Positions 27,401-38,643 of a DNA stretch of 64,000 bases are shown here, piece by piece. Numbering within the stretch: the first letter of the stretch is position 1; the number at the start of each line of letters is the position of its first letter. The position numbers and the translations under genes were made by a program. The notes under the pieces are model-generated. The model saw only the letters and a program-made list of their open reading frames with translations, was not told the DNA's origin and did no database searches. The stretch comes from Bryum argenteum (lineage: Eukaryota; Streptophyta; Bryopsida; Bryales; Bryaceae). The stretch is from assembly GCA_037043015.1 (NCBI GenBank), contig CM073330.1, positions 707,263-771,262 of the forward strand, written 5' to 3'.

Positions 27401-27588
27401 TAAAGTTTTCTTATTCCTACCAAGTCGGTTCCCCGTAGTTGTTCCTACTTAGTAGAATCCAATGAGTAGTATATATTCTATAGAGAAAGGTATTGATATT
27501 ACGAGCGTACCCATTCGCTCTCATCATCTGCGATGCAGGGGTCAAAGTCGTTCAACTCCTCATCCTCGCTTACTGAAGCAGATTCCAT
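24497..27588 (-). pseudogene. DDE-like transposase gene of the DUF7869 type, two lesions
   Basis: On the minus strand, exon 27588-27511 (starts MESASVSEDEEL) splices in phase to 27227-about 26290, which splices (GAG/GTATGC donor, TTTGTAG acceptor) to 26188-24497. The C-terminal half has LDNCWRENKN (near 25495) and MVGHTHEDIDASFGRWS (near 25400), the paired signatures of DUF7869 proteins, thought to be derived from DDE transposases. The first half has cysteine/histidine groups (CCDRHC, CSKC, PCPC) and is basic. An in-frame TAA lies at 26919-26921, and a one-base frameshift near 25468 falls between the two signatures. A TATA box at 29071-29080 and a long leader with palindromes lie upstream. 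The protein may move the surrounding element; its target is unknown. The family assignment is from memory of the motifs. Confidence 0.72.
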
Positions 27589-28174
27589 ACATTGAACACC
27601 GGAACCTACACAACACACAACAATGCCTCAGTCTGCTTCCATTAGTTACTCCTAATGGTTATCACCCACGCTATCCTGCACGTAAGTCGCATCCAAAGCA
27701 CTGCTCTCCTACTGAAAGTCTAAAGATATCCATTGACGTCCACCGACTACAATGAACGAACTTTTTTTGACATGACCTCACATTTACAAGTGCACTACCT
27801 ACTAGGTCAACGGCTTCTCTACGAGTTAAACATAGTCATTGTCGTGATCCTCAACAAAAAACAAACATTTTGAAATTATCACTGAATAGCGATTGGGGTA
27901 GTGTAGAGTATGTATAAAACTCACCAGCTAGACCTGCGACACCAGCCTATCGCAGTAGCACTTCAAAAATCGACACAGTAACTGTCGCATTGTCGCAAAA
28001 GGCGCCTGTCTATACTATCGTAGACATTTCCAGCACACACTCCATCTCGTAGAGCCGTGTCCACAGCATGAGATTGATCGTTTGATGGATAAAGTATGAC
28101 ACTACTGCATGTGGGGACCGCTAAGGAACCAAACGTTGAAGGTGTTCGAACGACACTAAATTTGATGCAGGCGC

Positions 28175-28885
28175 TTACGAACCACAGTTCGTATGTTTGT
28201 TATCATAGGAAGCACAAACATTGCATACACATTCAATGCCTCGCGTCCAGTGCATCGCTAACAAAAATCTCCACCGATCATCCAAAGACTTGACCTGTAT
28301 CCAGCAATTCAAACCAATCGCCTCAACCTCAAAGCTGCCATTAGCGAACTACAGTTCGTAAATCCAAATTGCTTTCACCTCCAGAATGATTCAAGTAAAA
28401 ATGATACCAACCATCAATGCAGCGAAGCTCCCTCTTGTATCAGGAAGGTGCGTGACAACAACATTCAAATTGTGATTACGAACTACAGTTCGTAAACTTG
28501 TAATACTGCCAAAGGCGGCATGTGCTGATCCACTACAAGGATTAAAAATTCGGAGCAAAAGCATTCAACTCTTTACACAGAAGCGAAAACGGCTGTCGCA
28601 TTTCATGCGTGCAATGCCTTACAAACTGTAGTTCGTATCTTGTCCACTGTCGATTACATTGAAGCTAAACTGTTTTGTTCACGTCTGACGTGACAAATAG
28701 CATCTTCGGATCCCCTGATAATGTAGTTGACGAACAACAGATCGTAAGTTGGTACGCCTGCTCACGAACTGTAGTTCGTAAGTTTTTCACGAACGGCCGT
28801 TCGTAAGCTTTTCACCAACGGCCGTTCGTAAGCTTTTCACCAACGGCCGTTCGTAAGCTTTTCACGAACGGCCGTTCGTAAGTCT
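28175..28885. repeat. Interrupted-palindrome cluster 1 (TTACGAAC-N4-GTTCGTAA)
   Basis: Copies at about 28175, 28344, 28476, 28619, 28729, 28761 and four tandem ones at 28788-28885. Half-sites of about 8 bp face each other with a spacer of exactly four bases that varies: CACA, TACA, TGTA, GGCC and others. Related copies lie at 31643-31847 and 57804-59420. Confidence 0.9.
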
Positions 28886-28890
28886 GTATA
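28791..28890. repeat. 25-bp tandem array of the palindrome, four units
   Basis: Four units start at 28791, 28816, 28841 and 28866 with exact 25-bp spacing, each containing AACGGCCGTTCGTAAG followed by a CTTTTCAC-type linker. The first base of the palindrome alternates between G and C. It is the only tandem run of the motif; all other copies are dispersed. Confidence 0.93.
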
Positions 28891-28901
28891 ACGTCACCTG
28901 C

Positions 28902-28980
28902 TGACGTCAGACAGACACGTCAGCAAAGATACCTGACACTGACATCTAATAAAAGTGACATCATCAAAATGATGACGTCA
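28902..28980. promoter_or_regulatory. Pair of TGACGTCA (bZIP/CRE-type) sites
   Basis: Perfect TGACGTCA palindromes at 28902-28909 and 28973-28980, with a further CACGTCAGCA at 28916-28925. This core is bound by plant bZIP (TGA/CRE-like) factors. They sit about 90-180 bp downstream of the minus-strand TATA box. A CACGTCAGCA also occurs at 31621, beside palindrome cluster 2. The function is inferred. Confidence 0.5.
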
Positions 28981-29070
28981 CCTGACTCCTAACCTCACTC
29001 CTCCAAGAGACAACGACGAAGTGAGGAGAAAAGAGCTCTTGAAAAGAGAGCTGATTGAGTGGGGCGAGCA

Positions 29071-29080
29071 TTTATATACC
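29071..29080 (-). promoter_or_regulatory. Probable TATA box for the DUF7869-type gene
   Basis: On the minus strand GGTATATAAATG is followed by a GC-richer start region and a pyrimidine-rich leader (CTCTTTTC, CTCCTCAC), as in plant promoters. It points toward the ATG at 27588. Confidence 0.5.
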
Positions 29081-29262
29081 CCCCAAATTTTGGAGGAGGA
29101 TGCCATGCCCGATGATAATCTTGCGTTGTCCTGCCCGCTATATTGAGCCGCGCGCGGCATTCAATCGGGTCTCTGAATTTATTGTGGGGCCCCACATACA
29201 AAGGGTTAAATTGATGTGTTCAAAAAACTCAATTTTGGTATGGCGCAGTTCCACATCAACCG

Positions 29263-29844
29263 AACCTTCAATCCTAGGAGTTCCAAAATTTGATATTTGC
29301 TTTCCCAAAGAATGAAGGGAAAATATGGAAAGAAACAATAAATAATGAATGACTTGACACATTGTGATAAGTTTTTAAGGCAAACTCAATAATTGTTGCT
29401 TGTTTTGGACTTCAATCCTAAAATATGTATATGACGGTTACAAAATATTTGTTTTTTTTTAACACAATGTCATGGCTATTCATCAAATGAACCTTCAATC
29501 CTAGGAGTTTCAAAATTTGATATTTCCTTTCGCATAGAATGAAGGGTAATTATGGAAAGAAACAATAAATAATGAATGAATTGACACATTGTGATAAGTT
29601 TTTAAGGCAAACTTAATAATTGTTGCTTGTTTTGGACTTCAATCCTAAAATATGTATATGACGGTTATAAAATATTTGCTTTTTTTAACACAGTGTCGTG
29701 GCTATTCATCAAATGAACCTTCAATCCTAGGAGTTCCAAAATTTGATATTTCCTTTCCCAAAGAATGAAGGGTAAATATGGAAAGAAACAATAAATAATG
29801 AATGAATTGACACATTGTCATAAGTTTTTAAGGCTATTTTATTA
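29263..29844. repeat. 227-bp tandem array, 2.6 copies
   Basis: Units begin at 29263, 29490 and 29716 with AACCTTCAATCCTAGGAG; the third stops after AAGTTTTTAAGGC near 29844. Each contains GAATGAAGGG and a long T run. The copies are about 95 percent alike. Non-coding, satellite-like. Confidence 0.92.
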
Positions 29845-31642
29845 CTCAAAATCCTCACCATAGCACGCTTATTCTTTAATATACGTCTTTTGTGTTGTAA
29901 GAATACTTAAGGATAAAAAATTGTGTCCAAAAAAATGACTTTTGGAATGGCGAAGTTAGACATATTTGGAAATAAACAAAATATGGATGACGGTCATTTA
30001 TCGGTGTTGACCTCGTTAACAGTTAATCGATTTATTCACATTCAATTAGAAGATCTCGAATAATAGACACTACATAGTTTGTATGCTAAGTTTTGAACAT
30101 TGGATGATAATTATTCATAAGATTGTAATATTGGATGATTTCACATGTGCATTCCACAAGTAGCATTGCGTGGAGAGAGAGATTTACCAAATTAATTTAA
30201 ATTTTTCGATCGTATTTCACAATTATGATACCTACACTTAGGCCTTTCTAAGAAGTTCGAGCAAAATTAAAGAATCAATTTGGAGATAAGTAGGTGATTG
30301 AAGGGTAACAAACAACCACATATTTAAACATACATTACACAAAAATTTTGCGGGCCATGTAATACATTGACAATTGATACGTACTCAATTTGTAAATTTG
30401 TATCATGAACTCAAATGTTGACATACTTTCACCGAAACATCTTTTAATACATTTAGAAAGACTTGAAGCGTGTTCAAAGAGATGATTTTGAGTGGAAGGC
30501 TCGAGATAATGTTTATGTTTTGTATTTTAGCGTGTGTTGCAAATTCGTTCTAAACAAGTTTTGAATATGTTCCAAAGAAGAAAAATGAGAATAAATTAAT
30601 GTGAATTAAGATTTAAATTTTTGAATACTACATTACAAAATTTCTGTTCTAAAATACAAAAATCTTGAATTCAATTTTAATTATTAAAATACTGAAATTT
30701 TGAAAACAAAAATTCGAAAAGGGCAATTTGAAAAGGCAAATTCAAGAAGGGAATTTTGAAAAGGGAATTTCGAAATGGTAAATTCGAAAAGCGGATTTCG
30801 GAAAGGGAATTTTGAAAAGTTTATTGAGAAGTATGTATAAAAAAAGCCCGAGGGCCCATGACCGAGCGCCTGGGTGCCCATGTCCGCGCCATCATTACAT
30901 GTATTGGGGGCCCACTATGACGAGCAATAATGATGTGACATAATGGACTGTGTTTTGGCGGCTGCCCGTCCTTCTCCCTGCGCCACCCCGCCAGAGCTCA
31001 TAGTCGCATTTTTGTTTCTCGATTGTTGCGCAATAGCTCTTCGCGCTCTCCGCCCTTCTCCTCTGTCGTCGTTTCGTTGCTTTGCGCGGCGCCGCTCTAC
31101 GCCCCATCCGCCACAGCGCACTCTCACTCTCAAATTAGTTTCTATTGTTTTGTGTTGTGCAGTTTGTTGTTGGATGATATTGACTTTTGGAGAATCTAGC
31201 AAGTATCGAATACAAGGAGTTGCTCGCTGTCCGATTCATTGTTTGAAGTTTGTGCTTGCTTTTCAGGTTTTAAGGTTCACATTGCTTTAATTTCAGTTTT
31301 TAAGGTTGACATTGCTTTTCGTTTTGACATTGCATGTTTTGCACATTGCATGTTTTGCGTCCAGTTGTGCATGTGAATGTTTACTGTTTTTTGAAAGCGG
31401 ATCCCATATCATTGTAGAAGATTCAGCTCCTGGATTGCCAAAGTAAGACATTTGTGTTTTCAGTTACAAGTTAGCAAAGGTACAAACAAGAACCACTGTC
31501 TATTGATATTCTAAAATTCATTTCTGAATGCTTTTAGAATTGTGGATCATATCATGGATTGGTGTTCACGGTCATTTGACAGTAAGTAAAAATAGTTGCT
31601 GAAGAACTTGTATGTATTGACACGTCAGCATGTGCTTTCCGG
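29845..31642. other. Non-coding AT-rich region with an unsupported open frame
   Basis: A degenerate 17-18-bp minisatellite (GGGAATTTTGAAAA-type) fills 30700-30822. A GC-richer patch follows a TATA-like GTATAAAAAAA at 30833, and an ATG at 30943 opens 115 codons of proline/cysteine-rich reading to 31290. I recognise no domain and it may be a first exon or chance. I see nothing else. Confidence 0.4.
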
Positions 31643-31847
31643 TTTACGAAGGGACGTTCGTAAGTTGCAAAGTCAGTTTATGCAGTAGAAAACGAACGGC
31701 CGTTCGTAAGTCGACATTGGGTATAATTCAGTAGGTTACGAACGGCCGTTCGTGACGAGGAAGAGACCATATTAATAAGTAACACTAATGGAATACAAAG
31801 GGTCGTAAGTAGAAATATGCAGTGAAAAACAAACTACCGTTCGTAAA
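31643..31847. repeat. Interrupted-palindrome cluster 2
   Basis: Copies at about 31643 (GGAC spacer after GAAG), 31691 and 31736 (GGCC spacer) and 31828 (TACC spacer). The cluster stops 42 bp before the retrotransposon, and the field resumes at 57804 on its other side. Confidence 0.88.
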
Positions 31848-31889
31848 ATGTCATTGAAGTTTAACTAGGAATTGAACAGCCCTGTATAA

Positions 31890-33202
31890 TGTCGCGCACC
31901 TCTCCTTGAGGAGTGCCCGCAACACCAAGGGCCCAAGGGGGACACCGGAGTGACGCCCGGGCCTTGGGGTGCCAAGGTGAAGGGAACCTAAGTGGGCCTA
32001 GTGTGGGAGAGGACCCCGGGCGTTGGAGACGCCTCTCACCCACGGAGACTAGGAGCCACGAGGGAATGGACATGAGATTATGGAAGCTCATGTTGCCACG
32101 ATTCCGGAATGCTAAGGAGCACCTCATTTGGAGGTGTGAGCTAAAAGTTATGGGAGTTGGAAGATTGTGGGAGTTGGAAGATTGTGGGACTAAAGGGAGT
32201 GCTGTCCAGGGACAGTGCTGGACTGGGAAGCTGGCCCGGGACTCCCGAATCTTCAGAGGGGCATAACTCCCTCAATACTTGTTGGAATGAGGCAAGTAAG
32301 GTGTCTATCGGCATCTACTTGACGAGTAGATGTCGATAGAGTGGTCGCTCGTCGCGTTTGGATGCGGGACGAGGTAGATACGAGCCCTGGAAGGTTCGGG
32401 AAGTCTCCCGGGGCCTTCCAGCGGCTAAGGCATTGGGAGATTGGGTGGTCTTCCAAACTTTAGAGGTGTGAGGGTCCAGCCCTTCACCTAGGACCAGGGG
32501 GCTGCCGAATCCCACAGAGTATACTATGGGGAGGGCTGGTCTCCCTCCCCACTCCCATGGTGCCTTGGTGGTGACCAAGGTGGGAGTCCCGAGTGGTGTG
32601 GCTAGTGTTGGGGCCTCACCATGGGGACTCCCAAGCCAAGGTGAGTCCCAATGGGTGGAGCTAGTGTTGGGGCTCCACCATGGGGACTCAAAGTGCAAAA
32701 TGAGGCACGGTGGGTGGAGCTAGTGTTGGGGCTTCACCACGGTGGCTCATAAGGACAAGGTGAGTCCCGGTGGGGGAGCTAGTGTTGGGGCTTCACCACG
32801 GGGACTCATATAGGCAAAATGAGGACCATGAGTGCTACCGATGTGGGGTGGTGTCTCACCGCCGGCGTTGTGATTACTTGGTGGCCTTGGGGTCACCATG
32901 GTGGTCATGGGCGGTGGTGAGGAGACACCACCAAGTGCGGTTAGGCCGCGTGGTATGGGAGTGCCACCAAGTTGGGCCTTGGACATAAGTGGAAGTCCGC
33001 ACCTAACCATTGGCTACCTACGAAAGGGTTGAGTCCCGGTTGCATGAGTAGGAGGGATTGATAACCAAGCGGTGAGCTTGGTAGTTGGTATGGGGAGCTA
33101 ACTTTGTGCATGTGGGGGATGTGCAGAGTTAGCGCTCGCGACACTTGCTAGAGTTGGGAAAAAGTTGGTGTAAGCTAAGGTGAGCTAGCAAGGGTTGCGA
33201 CA
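31890..33202 (+). repeat. 5' LTR (1313 bp)
   Basis: Starts TGTCGCGCACC and ends GGGTTGCGACA. It differs from the 3' LTR by an extra C near 32544 and substitutions near 32740, 33025 and 33083. A 59-bp unit containing GCTAGTGTTGGGGC is repeated four times (32601, 32660, 32719, 32778), possibly an enhancer. Confidence 0.97.
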
Positions 33203-33204
33203 CT

Positions 33205-33216
33205 TGGTATCAGAGC
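33205..33216 (+). promoter_or_regulatory. Primer-binding site (initiator Met tRNA)
   Basis: TGGTATCAGAGC lies two bases after the 5' LTR. It matches the complement of the 3' end of plant initiator-methionine tRNA, the usual primer of Ty3/gypsy and Copia elements. Confidence 0.95.
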
Positions 33217-33254
33217 AGGCTTTTAGTACCCAAGTGCAAAGTTGTGAGGGAGCA

Positions 33255-34829
33255 ATGGGCAAGAAGAAAACCATTGAGGGTGATGAGCCTGGAGCTTCCA
33301 AGCGGCCACGCACGAGGGAGAACAAAGACCCCGATCCTACAAGTGAGGCTCATTCTCATGACTCCAATGAGCAAGTTGCCACTAGTGAGGGCAATGAGCA
33401 ACTGGAATTGTCACTTCAAGAGGAGCCCTTGGGTGAAGAGGAGCGCTCTAGGTCGAGACGCCTAGAGTCTTCCCAAGGGGTGGAAAGACAAGATCCTCAA
33501 TTGGCTTTCTAAATGAGAATGCTTGAGTTCATGGACTCCGTGAATCAAGAGCTCAAGCGTGGGAAGGAAGAAAGGGATCGCCAAGAGAGGTTGATTGAAC
33601 ACCTTATGATGCAAGGGTCCCGACCTTCATCTTCCACCAAAAAGTTGGCTAAGGTAAACATGCCAAGCACCTTCTCGGGACTTGGTAAGGCAAGGAAGGT
33701 GAAGGAATTCCTTCTTGAGATGGATAACTACTATGATGTCCAAAAGCCGGATGAGGAGGACAAGGTTTCCATTGCGGTGACATTTCTCAAGGATCATGCT
33801 CTTCAATGGTGGACAAGCAAAAAGGAGCAAGAGCCGGAGTTGGTGGCAAACTTGACTTGGGGTGGCTTCAAAGACTTGTTGAGTGAACGCTTCACACCAG
33901 AGTATCAGGAGTTGAGGAAGGCATGAACTTGGTGCAAATGAGGCACACTGGGTCTCTCAAGGCCTATGTGCGTGACTTCAATGCCCAAATGAATGCCACA
34001 CCCAAGATGGATGAGTTTTCTAAGAAGTGCATCTTTTTGGGTGGGCTTCAAAAGTGGGTGGTGGATGCCTTGTTCAAGTTCCCAAAACTTCCTGAGGATG
34101 TGGCGGGCATCATCAAGATTGTTGAAAGGATTGAGGCTGATGGACCCGAGAGGAAGTCAAGTGGCCCCTCTCAACAAAGTGGATCAAATAGGAATGCGGC
34201 TCGAGGCAAAGAGCGCAAGAAGTTTGGCTTTGGCAACAAACACAAGGGACAAGTGGATGGTGGAGCCTCTAACAAAAGGGAACACCAAGGGGGAAAGCCA
34301 TCTAAAGGGGGAGACAAAGGTGATGACACCAAGGCCAAGAGGTGCCATGGTTGTGGCAAGATTGGCCACTTCATCATGGAGTGCCCCGACAAGAAGGTGA
34401 GTACCATTGCAAGTCTTGCTTGTGTTGAAGACCGCATACTAGAAGGAGGTTTTGTGGCCAAGGCAAGTAGCCTCAAGCCAAGGCCGGGCCTCTTGTTTCT
34501 TGAGGCTCAAGTGAAGGACAAAGATGTCTCATGTTTGGTTGATACAGGGGCAACGCACTCCTTCATGAGTCCCAAACTAGCAAGGAGTTGGGCTTGCCAC
34601 TTTGCAAAAGGCAAGCAAGCCCATCAATGTGCGTTTTGCAAAGGGCGAACCGCACAAGACGGAGGAAGTGGCGTTGCAAGTGACCTTGAAGTGTGGGACA
34701 TTGGAGTTTGTTGAGAATTTCACATTATGTGAGATGGATGAGGTAGACCTCATCTTAGGGGATACCTTCTTTGAGGCGCACACGGTGGATGTGAGGCGCA
34801 AGCCAAAGACGGTTAGTGGTGCGCCGTGA
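33255..34829 (+). pseudogene. Broken gag and protease of the chromovirus
   Basis: The ATG at 33255 starts MGKKKTIEG. An in-frame TAA at 33510-33512 interrupts it before the capsid-like region (LEMDNYYDVQKP, ALQWWTSKK). A frameshift near 33920 precedes SLKAYVRDFNAQMN. A CCHC zinc knuckle (CHGCGKIGHFIMEC, 34342-34383) binds RNA in this family. The aspartic protease motif LVDTGATHSF lies near 34535-34564, and another frameshift near 34600 precedes the rest of the protease (DLILGDTFF). It cannot make a full Gag-Pol without correction. Confidence 0.92.
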
Positions 34830-34889
34830 TGGCAAGGAGTTAGTGTTGAAGTTAACTCGTGGCCCTTCAATAGCGGGGGCAAATTAAAC

Positions 34890-36350
34890 TTGGTCTCTTT
34901 AGACCAAATGTTGGAACATCAATTTGTGGTGATGGCTCGTGGAGAGCAACTTGGGCATGAGGGGAAGGGGGTGCAACAACCACTTCCCAAAGAAATTCAA
35001 GAGGTGTTGGCCAAGTACAAGGATGTGCTTACCAATGAGTTACCCAAAGAGCTACCCCCAAGAAGAGAAGTGGATCACAAGATCGAGGTGCTACCTGGAG
35101 CTGAGCCACCTTCTAAGGCACCTTATCGGTTAAACCAAAAAGAGTTGATGGAGCTAAAGAAGCAACTAAACGACTTGTTGGGAAGGGGTTATGTGAGACC
35201 AAGCAAGTCACCATATGGTGCACCGGTCCTCTTTGTGGACAAGAAGGATGGCAAGCTTAGGATGTGCATTGATTATAGGGCCTTGAATAAGGTGACCATC
35301 AAGAACAACTACCCTTTGCCTCGAATTGATGATCTCTTTGATAGATTGGCGGGAGCTAAGTACTTTAGTCGCATAGACTTGAAGTCGGGTTACTACCAAA
35401 TCCGCATTGCGGATGCGAATGTAGAAAAGACCGCGTGCCGCACAAGGTATGGGTCTTATGAGTTCCTTGTGATGCCCTTTGGGTTGTGCAATGCACCCTC
35501 AACATTCACAACCCTTATGAACACCATCTTTCGAGAGGAAATGGATGACTTTGTGATTGTCTACATCGATGACATCTTGGTGTTTTCCAAGACGGCCGAG
35601 GAACATGCAAGGCACCTTGAGGCAAGACTCATGAAGCTTAGAGACAACAAGCTTTATGCTAATGGGGAAAAGAGTGAGTTTGCACAACTTGAGATGGAGT
35701 TCTTGGGCCATGTGGTTACCGGAGATGGAATCAAGCCGGACATGAAGAAGGTGAAGGCAATTCAAGAGTGGAAGCGGCCTTCTACACAAAAGGGACTTAG
35801 GTCATTCCTTGGCCTAGCAAACTACTATCGCCGCTTCATACGCAACTTCTCTAAGATTGCCAAGCCTTTGTCCGACTTGTTGAAAAAGGGGTGAACCAAG
35901 TATGGGATGAATTTTGCTACCAAGCCTTTGAGGAACTCAAGAACAAGTTGTCATCTCCACCGAGTGTTGAAGTTCCCCGAGTTTGATAAGCCCTTTGAGG
36001 TCCACACAGATGCAAGTGACTTTGCCATTGGAGGCGTCTTGATGCAAGATGGTAGGCCAATTGCCTATGAGAGCAAGAAGTTTGATGGGTGTCAAAGGAG
36101 ATGGCCAACTCACGAGAAGGAGCTCTTTGCGGTGGTGCATTGTTTGAAGACATGGCAACATTACTTGGGGTTGCACAAGACTAAGGTCTACACCGATAAT
36201 GTGTCTTTGAAGTATTTTGAGACGCAAGCACAAATGAGTGCCAAACAATTGAGGTGGCATGATACCTTGGCGCTCATGAATGTGGACTTGATCCACAAAC
36301 CGGGCCGTGACAATGTGGTGCCGGATGCGCTAAGTAGAAAGGAAGAGTTT
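34890..36350 (+). pseudogene. Reverse transcriptase and RNase H of the chromovirus
   Basis: RT has [37 protein letters not shown], the [14 protein letters not shown] block and the catalytic YIDD (35562-35573), then FLGHVV and [16 protein letters not shown] frameshift in a run of A and G near 35885-35895 gives a stop, and a second near 35965 restores the frame. RNase H starts at VHTDASDFAIGG (36000) with the TDN aspartate near 36195 and ends near PDALSRKEE. The catalytic residues are present; the frame is not. Confidence 0.93.
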
Positions 36351-37799
36351 CATGCCATGAGCACCACCCAAGTTTTGCGGCTCATGTATAAGGGTGAAGG
36401 CAATTGGGAACGGCGGATAAGAGAGGGGTACATGAAGGACCCCGAGGTACAACAAATGCTTGGTGATCTTAGGAAGGGCAAGAAGCTCAAGGAGATCAAG
36501 TTGGTGAATGGATTGCTCAAGTATAAGCAAAGTAGGGTGTATGTTCCTCAAGGCAAGCTTAGATTGTTGGTTTTGAAGGAGGAACATGATAGTCCCATAG
36601 CCGGCCATAGGGGAGAAAAGGCTACCATTGCAATGGTGTCAAGGAGGTACTATTGGCCGGGGATGAAAGATGACATAACCCACTTTGTGAAGACTTGTGT
36701 GAAGTGCCAACTTAACCGGGCTTCATATCAAAAGCAAGCGGGCTTGTTGCAACCATTGCCAATTCCGCCGGGTCCTTGGCATAGTGTGTCTATGGACTTC
36801 ATCACAAGCCTTCCCGAGTCGCAAGGGTATGATGCCATCTTAGTGATGGTGGATCGGTTTAGCAAGTTGGCTCATATGGTGCCAACTAGAGAAGCCTGAA
36901 GCGCGCTTGAGACCGCCAAGATCTTTCTCGATGCATGGTGGAAGCATCACGGGTTGCCAAGAGTGATTGTGCGGATCGAGACCCAAAGTTCACAAGTGCA
37001 TTTTGGAGACACTTCTTTAGGAAGGTGGGAACCAAGTTGACATTTAGCATCGCCTTTCATCCCCAAACAGATGGGCAAACCGAAAGGGTGAATGGGGTCT
37101 TGAACCAATACTTGAGGAACTTTGTGAGTGCGGACCAACGTGATTGGGTAGACTATGTGGGGTTGGCGGAGTTCGATTACAATGCGGCCACACACTCGGC
37201 GACTAAGGAGTCACCTTTCAAAGTGGCCTATGGAGTGGAGCCACTCCAACCCGCCGACTTAGCTCTCGAGGGGCACATTCAACACCGAGTTCAACCAAGA
37301 TGGTGAAGACTTGGCCAAGAAGCGGGAACATATGTTGGAAAAAACCAAGTTGTTGTTGGAGAAGGCAAGAAGGCGCTATGAGAAGCAAGTCAATGCCGGA
37401 AGACGTGAAGTGGAGTATGAGGTGGGACAAAAGGTGTTGTTGAATGTGAAGAACTTCACCATGCCCGAAGGCCTCACTCCAAAGTTCATGTCCAAGTTTG
37501 CGGGTCCGTTTCCCATTGTGGAACGGGTGTTCAAAGATGTGTATAAGTTGGAGCTACCACCCGAGATCAAAGTGCATCCAACATTCCAAGTTTCATTGTT
37601 AAAGCCATTCAAGGAGGATACCTTGTGGCCGGATCGCAAGCAAGTGATTCGGCCACCACCAGAGTTGGTTGGACAACATTTGGAATATGAGGTAGAGGCC
37701 ATCCTCAAGAGTAGGAACCTCAAAAACAAGAGCAAGGAATACCTTGTGAAGTGGCGAGGATACCACGAGAAGGAAGCAACGTGGGTGGCGGCAAAGGAC
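36351..37799 (+). pseudogene. Integrase and first part of the chromodomain
   Basis: The HHCC zinc-binding part (HDSPIAGHRG, CVKCQLNR) is followed by the catalytic core with SMDFITSLP, DRDPKFTS and HPQTDGQTERVN, which supply the D, D and E residues. A TGA at 36897-36899, a frameshift near 36965 and another near 37290 break the frame. The C-terminal part runs through KFAGPFPIVERV into a chromodomain (EYEVEAILKSRN, YLVKWRGY, ATWV), which directs integration to marked chromatin in chromoviruses. The frame is then cut by the hAT insertion after 37799. Confidence 0.93.
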
Positions 37800-37810
37800 C
37801 AGGGTTGTCA
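37800..37810 (+). repeat. Left terminal inverted repeat of the hAT element
   Basis: CAGGGTTGTCA, the perfect inverse of the right end. CAGGG-type ends are common in hAT elements. Confidence 0.95.
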
Positions 37811-37974
37811 AATCGGTCGACATTCGGAGTAAACCTAGTCCGCGGACGTAGTCCGGACTATGTCGACCGGGACCATAGTCCGGACCATGGTCCGGGGGGG
37901 TAAATGGGAGTTACCCGGTGCTGGTAACCACGGGGCCGTTGGATCATCCACTGGCGGCAAAGATCTCGGCCGTC

Positions 37975-38419
37975 GATCTTGATCCCGGCTCTGGCCGACC
38001 GACCCCGGCCGCCGCCGGTCGGGATCGGACGGCCGCCGACCGCATCAAATCCTGGCCGTTGGATCAAGATGGAACGTTGCGGGCCGTTGGATTGGGGCGC
38101 CGTCCGCATGCCCGACGGCCGTCGGATTCGGCGTGGCCGACCGACGGTCGGTCGGGGTGGCTGGTCCGTCCGACGGACGGACGGTCGGGCAAACCGGGCG
38201 GCCGGTCGGCCAGCGGTCGGGCCGTCCGATCGGACGGATCGGTCGGTAAAACCGGGCGGCGGTCGGCCAGCGGCGGTCGGTCGGCCTGGCGGGCGGTCGG
38301 TCGGCCGGCGGTCGGCCGTCGCCCGGTCGGCGGGCCGCGGCCATCCGGCGGGCCGTCCGATCGGTCGGTCGGCCAGCGACCGATCGATCGCCGTCCGATC
38401 GGGGCGGGCCGTCGGCCGC
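37975..38419 (+). promoter_or_regulatory. CpG-rich block 1, upstream of the kinase-like gene
   Basis: About 445 bp made largely of CGGTCGG, CCGACGG and CGGCCGG words, far richer in GC than the surroundings. It lies between the left transposon end and the TATA box of the kinase-like gene. Open frames run through it on both strands but are artefacts of the low-complexity sequence. Confidence 0.8.
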
Positions 38420-38427
38420 TATAAAAG
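38420..38427 (+). promoter_or_regulatory. TATA box of the kinase-like gene
   Basis: TATAAAAG followed by GCCGACCGCC and a pyrimidine-rich stretch with CTCACTTC. Very similar to the start regions of the other hAT cargo genes. Confidence 0.7.
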
Positions 38428-38643
38428 GCCGACCGCCTCCTTTTTTCTCACTTCTTTCCTCCATTCTCACGAAGAGAGGATGCGGAGTTTCTCTGGTTGG
38501 GAATTCTTTGTGATTCTGTCCCACCGGCTCCTTGTCTTTTGGAGGAAGGAAGTCACTTGTTATACGGGGGAGTTTTTGCTTTTTTTTTTGAAAAGTTTTT
38601 TTAAAAACTTCACACTTTACATATTTCCTTTTTTGGGATCAAG

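Larger units (their letters stand above)
27589..29070 (-). other. Leader/upstream region of the DUF7869-type gene
   Basis: About 1.5 kb between the likely promoter and the first ATG of the minus-strand transposase gene. It contains no gene. It contains eleven copies of the interrupted palindrome TTACGAAC-N4-GTTCGTAA (28175-28885) and two TGACGTCA sites. If transcribed, the palindromes would fold as short RNA hairpins. Confidence 0.5.

Noticed and set aside
24497-27588. Interpretation as a normal host gene
   Set aside because: An in-frame stop and a frameshift interrupt a transposase-like domain, so pseudogene of a mobile element fits better; a domesticated gene remains possible if the lesions are errors.
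28791-28890. CRISPR-like array of palindromic repeats
   Set aside because: The units are contiguous 25-mers with no unique spacers, in a plant nuclear genome without Cas genes.
30943-31290. 115-codon frame in a GC-rich patch as a gene
   Set aside because: No domain, low-complexity P/C/R composition and no exon that continues it; kept only as a remark.
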